In this document: positions 20,136-23,535 of the stretch, one piece after another | How positions within the stretch are numbered: the first letter of the stretch is position 1 | Layout of the letters: the number at the start of each line of letters is the position of its first letter | Origin: Chara braunii | Taxonomy: Eukaryota; Streptophyta; Charophyceae; Charales; Characeae | Assembly (NCBI GenBank): GCA_003427395.1 | Contig: BFEA01000065.1 | Location: 1,593,467-1,617,001 of the forward strand | Reading direction: 5' to 3' | DNA: 23,535 nt | The notes under the pieces: model-generated | What the model saw: only the letters and a program-made list of their open reading frames with translations | The model's database searches: none | What the model was told of the DNA's origin: nothing | Program-made: the position numbers and the translations under genes

Positions 20136-20278
20136 TCATTAGGAGTGTTAAATTTGTCTCTTTCTTTCTATCGTACCGGATTTTGATTTTCCGTCGTCCC
20201 ATTTGTCACACGTTCACTATCTTGTCTTCGTTCTCGGAGATGATTATACTTCTCTCTGGGAGTCATTATTTTCTTTTA

Positions 20279-20315
20279 TGCTCTCTCTCTCTCTTTCTCT
20301 TTCTCTCTCTCTCTT

Positions 20316-20358
<43 letters not shown>

Positions 20359-20402
20359 CTTGATCTCAATCTCAAGATTGACGTTGAGATTTTTTTTTTC
20401 TT

Positions 20403-20434
<32 letters not shown>

Positions 20435-20461
20435 TTTTTCCTCCTCTCTCTCTCTCCCTCC

Positions 20462-20493
<32 letters not shown>
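20279..20493. repeat. CT microsatellites flanking a long T run
   Basis: CT tract 20279-20356, then a short unique piece, a T-rich run 20390-20439 and another CT tract 20442-20493. It sits immediately upstream of duplication copy 2, paralleling 5962-6146. Frames through it (Ser/Leu and Phe runs) are not genes. Confidence 0.95.
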
Positions 20494-20496
<3 letters not shown>

Positions 20497-20498
20497 CC

Positions 20499-21603
20499 TT
20501 TTCTTCCTTCCTCCTCTAGACTTCTCTTCCCCCCCCTCTTTTAATCACCTTGCCTTCTCTTTCCCTCTCTCTCGTCCCCTCACTTGGCATATGACTAACC
20601 CTTCTCCCCTCAGTTGAAAAACGTTGCCGGGGCACGGACGGTAAACGAAATGAGACTTCACTTGGTGGAGAAAGAGGGCAAGGGGAGGATAGTCGGTCCC
20701 TTGTCCCACCAAGGTGGCAAAAGAGAGGACGGTTGACAAAGTGGGAGAAATGCGGAATCCGAAAGATAACTGAAGTTGAAAGTGAGGTCAGTTTGACTAA
20801 ACCATTTCCCTGACTGCATGACTATGAGAAGAGAATGGGCTGATTGAGCATCAAGAGGGAACAAAGAGCAGCCAAAGGATTTGAAAAGATAGGCATGAGG
20901 GAAGGGCTATGTGTTGACCCCCAACGGGCGATTGTATGGATCTTCTTGCCTGTGTGGGATTGTGCAGGTGAGTGATGGCTTACAATGCCTTGAGCGGGAT
21001 AGGGGCGAGAGGAACTGGGCACCAAGAGTGAAAGGGAAGAGGGACAAAACGGCTATGGGACCCTTGACATAGAGCCAACCCGATAAAATGACTTTTGCGC
21101 TTGAGGACTTTGAGTGTAAATGAGAGTGCAATCATACCAAGAAAATTGTGATGTTATGTGTGCATGCATATGAGGACCCCGAAAAGACTAAGGGGCCTAC
21201 TTCAATAAGGAAAACAACAAATTGTGAGACCTGAGGTATGCGTAGAGGCGAGGGGGAGGACGGCTCCGCCACACCCCGATGACGCCATATAGCCACATTG
21301 CTTAGGAAAATGGTGCGTAGCCTAAGGATGACACTTAGCCCACTGCACAAGAGAAGAGAAACACTCAAAGAATCCTTGGACTGCCTGCGTATTGGAAAAA
21401 GCAATTGCATGAGAACACAACAAAGAATCAAAAAACAAAATCAGCGTTGCGGAATAATCAGCGAGACTACCACCCGACGTGAGGGTTGAGCTACATTCCC
21501 CTGCAAGGCCCGGGCCTTGAGCATGAGTGTGGGCGGGCCGAGCCAACTGGGACCCGCAGTGGGGTCGACTAAGGCTCGAAAGTCTACCGGGGTTAGGCCC
21601 TAC
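20499..21603 (+). repeat. Direct duplication copy 2 (~1.1 kb), right side of core
   Basis: Same orientation as 6151-7329, starting at TTTTCTTCCTTCC and ending at GGGGTTAGGCCCTAC. It lacks about 74 bp present in copy 1, with the join near 21501 (ATTCCCCTGCAAGGCCCG). Because both copies point the same way while the outer arrays are inverted, this block is not part of the inverted arms. Confidence 0.9.
20907..21431 (-). pseudogene. Copy-2 counterpart of the 6633-7076 open frame, disrupted
   Basis: The frames 21132-21431 and 20907-21131 are in phase and separated by one TGA. Copy 1 has CGA (Arg) at the matching codon, so a CpG transition explains the stop. Upstream, the residues AIAFSNTQAVQGFFECFSSL continue in another frame (21322-21612) owing to a small indel near 21340. 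Downstream the frame is longer than in copy 1, which has a TAG there. If a protein was ever made, it was longer than either copy now shows. Unrecognised. Confidence 0.25.
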
Positions 21604-22056
21604 AATGTGCACTACACTGATGAATCTAGCGAGTTGCTTGCCTGGGCCTAAAAAACCCCGGTAAACTTCTTAAGGTTTATCGGGACGGGGATAGATTGAT
21701 GTAACTATCGATCTTGATCGATAATGCCTAGTAAACATGAGTCATCAACTCGTGTTGACTACATCGCTGCCCTTTGTACATACCGTCCTCGCTTCCACCG
21801 ATTGAATGATCTATGAAGAGTCTTGGGCAGTTAACCGACGGCGGTGGCTCCGACGACGACGACTGACGATGACAACAACGACGACGGTAACAACGACGGT
21901 GACGAGGATGAAAGAGAACAGGTTAGTCTTCAATCACGTGGGTTACCTCATACTACTTCCTTCAATGGAATGCGCAAAGAAAAGACATAAATAAATAAAT
22001 AAATATAAATCGAATGAATCTATCCCTACAGTATGAAAATATATACTACCACACTA
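21604..22056. other. Core right edge: palindrome, GAC-rich and AAAT repeats
   Basis: Contains a perfect 18 bp palindrome-type inverted repeat TATCGATCTTGATCGATA (21706-21723), a GAC/AAC trinucleotide-rich patch (about 21855-21910) and an AAAT tract (21986-22004). No gene is supported; the 62-codon plus frame at 21806-21994 runs through the GAC-rich repeat. Confidence 0.6.
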
Positions 22057-22067
22057 CGCGCGCGCGC

Positions 22068-22100
<33 letters not shown>
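22057..22100. repeat. Alternating CG/TG tract at the arm boundary
   Basis: A CG run followed by a TG run gives ~44 bp of strictly alternating purine-pyrimidine, a classic Z-DNA-prone sequence. The inverted right arm begins at its last base. Confidence 0.95.
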
Positions 22101-22101
<1 letters not shown>

Positions 22102-23535
22102 AATATTATGCACAAACATGACAATGAGATGCTAGATCAATGAAAAAGACATGCTCAGAGAAAAGAAGATTATCTAAACAAAATCCGGAACATTATATCA
22201 AACATGAACTTCACAATGAGAGGCTAGACCAGTGGAAGGCATATGCACAAAGAAAAGAGACTGATTAAGTACTGTCCGGAACATCACATTACACTCGAAC
22301 TTGACAACGAGAGGCTAAACTAGTGGAAAACACATGCTGAAGGAGAAGAGATTAACTAAGTAAAAATCCGGAACATCACATCACACTTGAACGTGACAAT
22401 GAGAGATTGGACTAGTGAAAGCACATGCACAAAGAGAAGAGATCAACTAGGTAAAGATCCGGAACGTGAACTTTACAACGAGAGGCTACCCTAGTGGAAG
22501 GTACATGCACAAAGAGAACGGACTAACAAAGTAAAGATCCGGAACATGAACTTGACAATGAGAGACTAGACTAGTGGAAAACACATGCACAAAGAGTAGA
22601 GATCAACTAAGCAAAAATTCGGAATTTCTTATCAAACATAAACTTGACAATGAGAGGCTAGACTAGTGGAAGCACATTCACAAAGGAGAGAGTTCAACCA
22701 AGCGAAGATCCGGAACATGAACTTGACAATGAAAGGCTAGACTTGTGAAAGGCACATGCACAAAGAGGAGAGACTAACTAAGTAAAGATCCGGAATATGA
22801 ACTTGACAATGAGAGACTAGACTAGTGGAGAGCACATCCACAAGGAGAAGAGATCAACAAAGTGAAGGTCTGAAATTTCACATCAAACATAAACTTGACA
22901 ATGAGAGGCTAGACTAGTGAAAGCGCATGCACAAAAGAGAAGAGATTAACTAAGTAAAGATCCGGAACATCACATCCAACATGAATTTGACAAAGATAGA
23001 CTAGACTAGTGAAAAACACATGCACAAAGAGAAGATACTAGCTAAGTAACGATCCAGAATACGAATTTGACAAGGAGAGGCCAGACTAGTGGAAAGTACA
23101 TGTACAAGGACAAAAAATCAACAAAGTAAAGATCCAGACCATGAACTTGACAATGAGAGACTAGACTAGTGGAGAGTACATGCACAACAATGAGAGATCA
23201 TCTAAGTAAGATTCGGAACATAACAATTAGCATGACAATGAGAGGCTAGAGCTAATGAAAAGCACATTCATATAGAAGAGAGATCATCTAAGTAAGATCC
23301 GGAATATCACAATGCATATGAATATGACAATGAGAAGCTAGAACTAGAGGGAAGCACATGCATATAGAAGGAAGATCACCCGGAACATCATACCAAGTGT
23401 GAACAAAACAAAGAGATGCTAGACTAATGAAAAACACATGTACATGAAGGGAAAGATCATCCTAAACATCACACCAAGTATGAACAAGACAAAAAAATGC
23501 TAGAACTTAGATGGAAAGCACATGCACATAGAGGG
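22101..23535 (-). repeat. ~80-92 bp tandem array, inverted copy (right arm, truncated)
   Basis: Reverse complement of the 2900-5876 array. Inner-type units (CATGAACTTGACAATGAGAG, CTAGACTAGTGGAA, AGTAAAGATCCGGAACA) run from 22101 to about 23200. Transition units with GCATATGAATATGACAATGA match the reverse of ~3970-3995, and outer-type units (CACCAAGTATGAACAAGACA) follow to the window end. The inner zone is shorter here (~1.2 kb) than on the left (~1.9 kb), so unit number has diverged. Confidence 0.95.

Larger units (their letters stand above)
231..23535. mobile_element. Putative giant foldback-type inverted-repeat unit (truncated at right)
   Basis: Seen: the array at 2900-5876 recurs in reverse complement at 22101-23535 with its subtypes in mirror order, so the 16.2 kb between them is a core flanked by long inverted arms built of tandem repeats. 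Known: Drosophila FB elements have terminal inverted repeats made of tandem repeats and can carry internal sequence. Inferred: this may be an FB-like giant element or an inverted segmental duplication. No transposase or target-site duplication is visible; the right outer end is outside the window, and if symmetrical it should contain the 91 bp array in reverse. Confidence 0.35.

Noticed and set aside
20087-20617. 176-codon plus-strand frame
   Set aside because: Mostly Ser/Leu and Phe runs from CT and T microsatellites; its head is antisense to the 19.7-20.1 kb coding trace.
1-23535. CRISPR array or bacterial operon interpretation of the regular repeats
   Set aside because: Repeats are contiguous tandem units without unique spacers; composition and microsatellites are eukaryotic.

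Overview
This is eukaryotic, repeat-rich, gene-poor DNA. It has long homopolymers and CT, GT, TATC and AATC microsatellites, several families of 20 to 182 bp tandem repeats, transposon-like inverted and direct repeats, and protein-coding traces broken by stops and frameshifts. No bacterial-style operon is present, and I see no complete, confidently functional gene. The host lineage cannot be fixed from the sequence: the microsatellites look animal-like, while a mitochondrial Nad7/NDUFS2-like fragment is compatible with a lineage that keeps nad7 in the mitochondrion.

Layout. 1-230 is pyrimidine-rich. 231-2885 is a tandem array of a ~91 bp unit that becomes an exact 182 bp higher-order repeat. 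2900-5876 is a second tandem array of ~80-92 bp units with an outer subtype (to ~3985) and an inner subtype. 5877-22100 is a 16.2 kb core. 22101-23535 is the second array again in the opposite orientation, with inner subtype, transition units and outer subtype in mirror order, cut by the window end. The window is therefore most of a very large inverted-repeat structure whose arms are tandem repeats, the architecture of foldback-type elements. This is the strongest candidate for an undescribed system here.

The core carries a ~1.1-1.2 kb direct duplication close to each arm (6151-7329 and 20499-21603); a Nad7-like fragment (9624-9760, minus); four AT-rich tracts that read as decayed protein genes (8332-9551 minus, 10903-12336 plus, 18371-19168 minus, 19691-20135 minus); a 726 bp direct repeat (12470-13195 and 16178-16903); diverged repeats of ~137-156 bp (13480-14530); a ~20.5 bp minisatellite (14816-15066); and a 2,085 bp terminal-inverted-repeat element (15332-17416) that contains a near-perfect ~68 bp hairpin and the second 726 bp copy.

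I could not assign a function to any of the four AT-rich coding traces. They share AT richness, many Lys/Asn/Asp/Glu or Phe/Leu codons and the same style of decay. They could come from one donor, such as an old large element or integrated virus, or be decayed host genes; the sequence alone does not decide. There is no evidence that the genes work together today.
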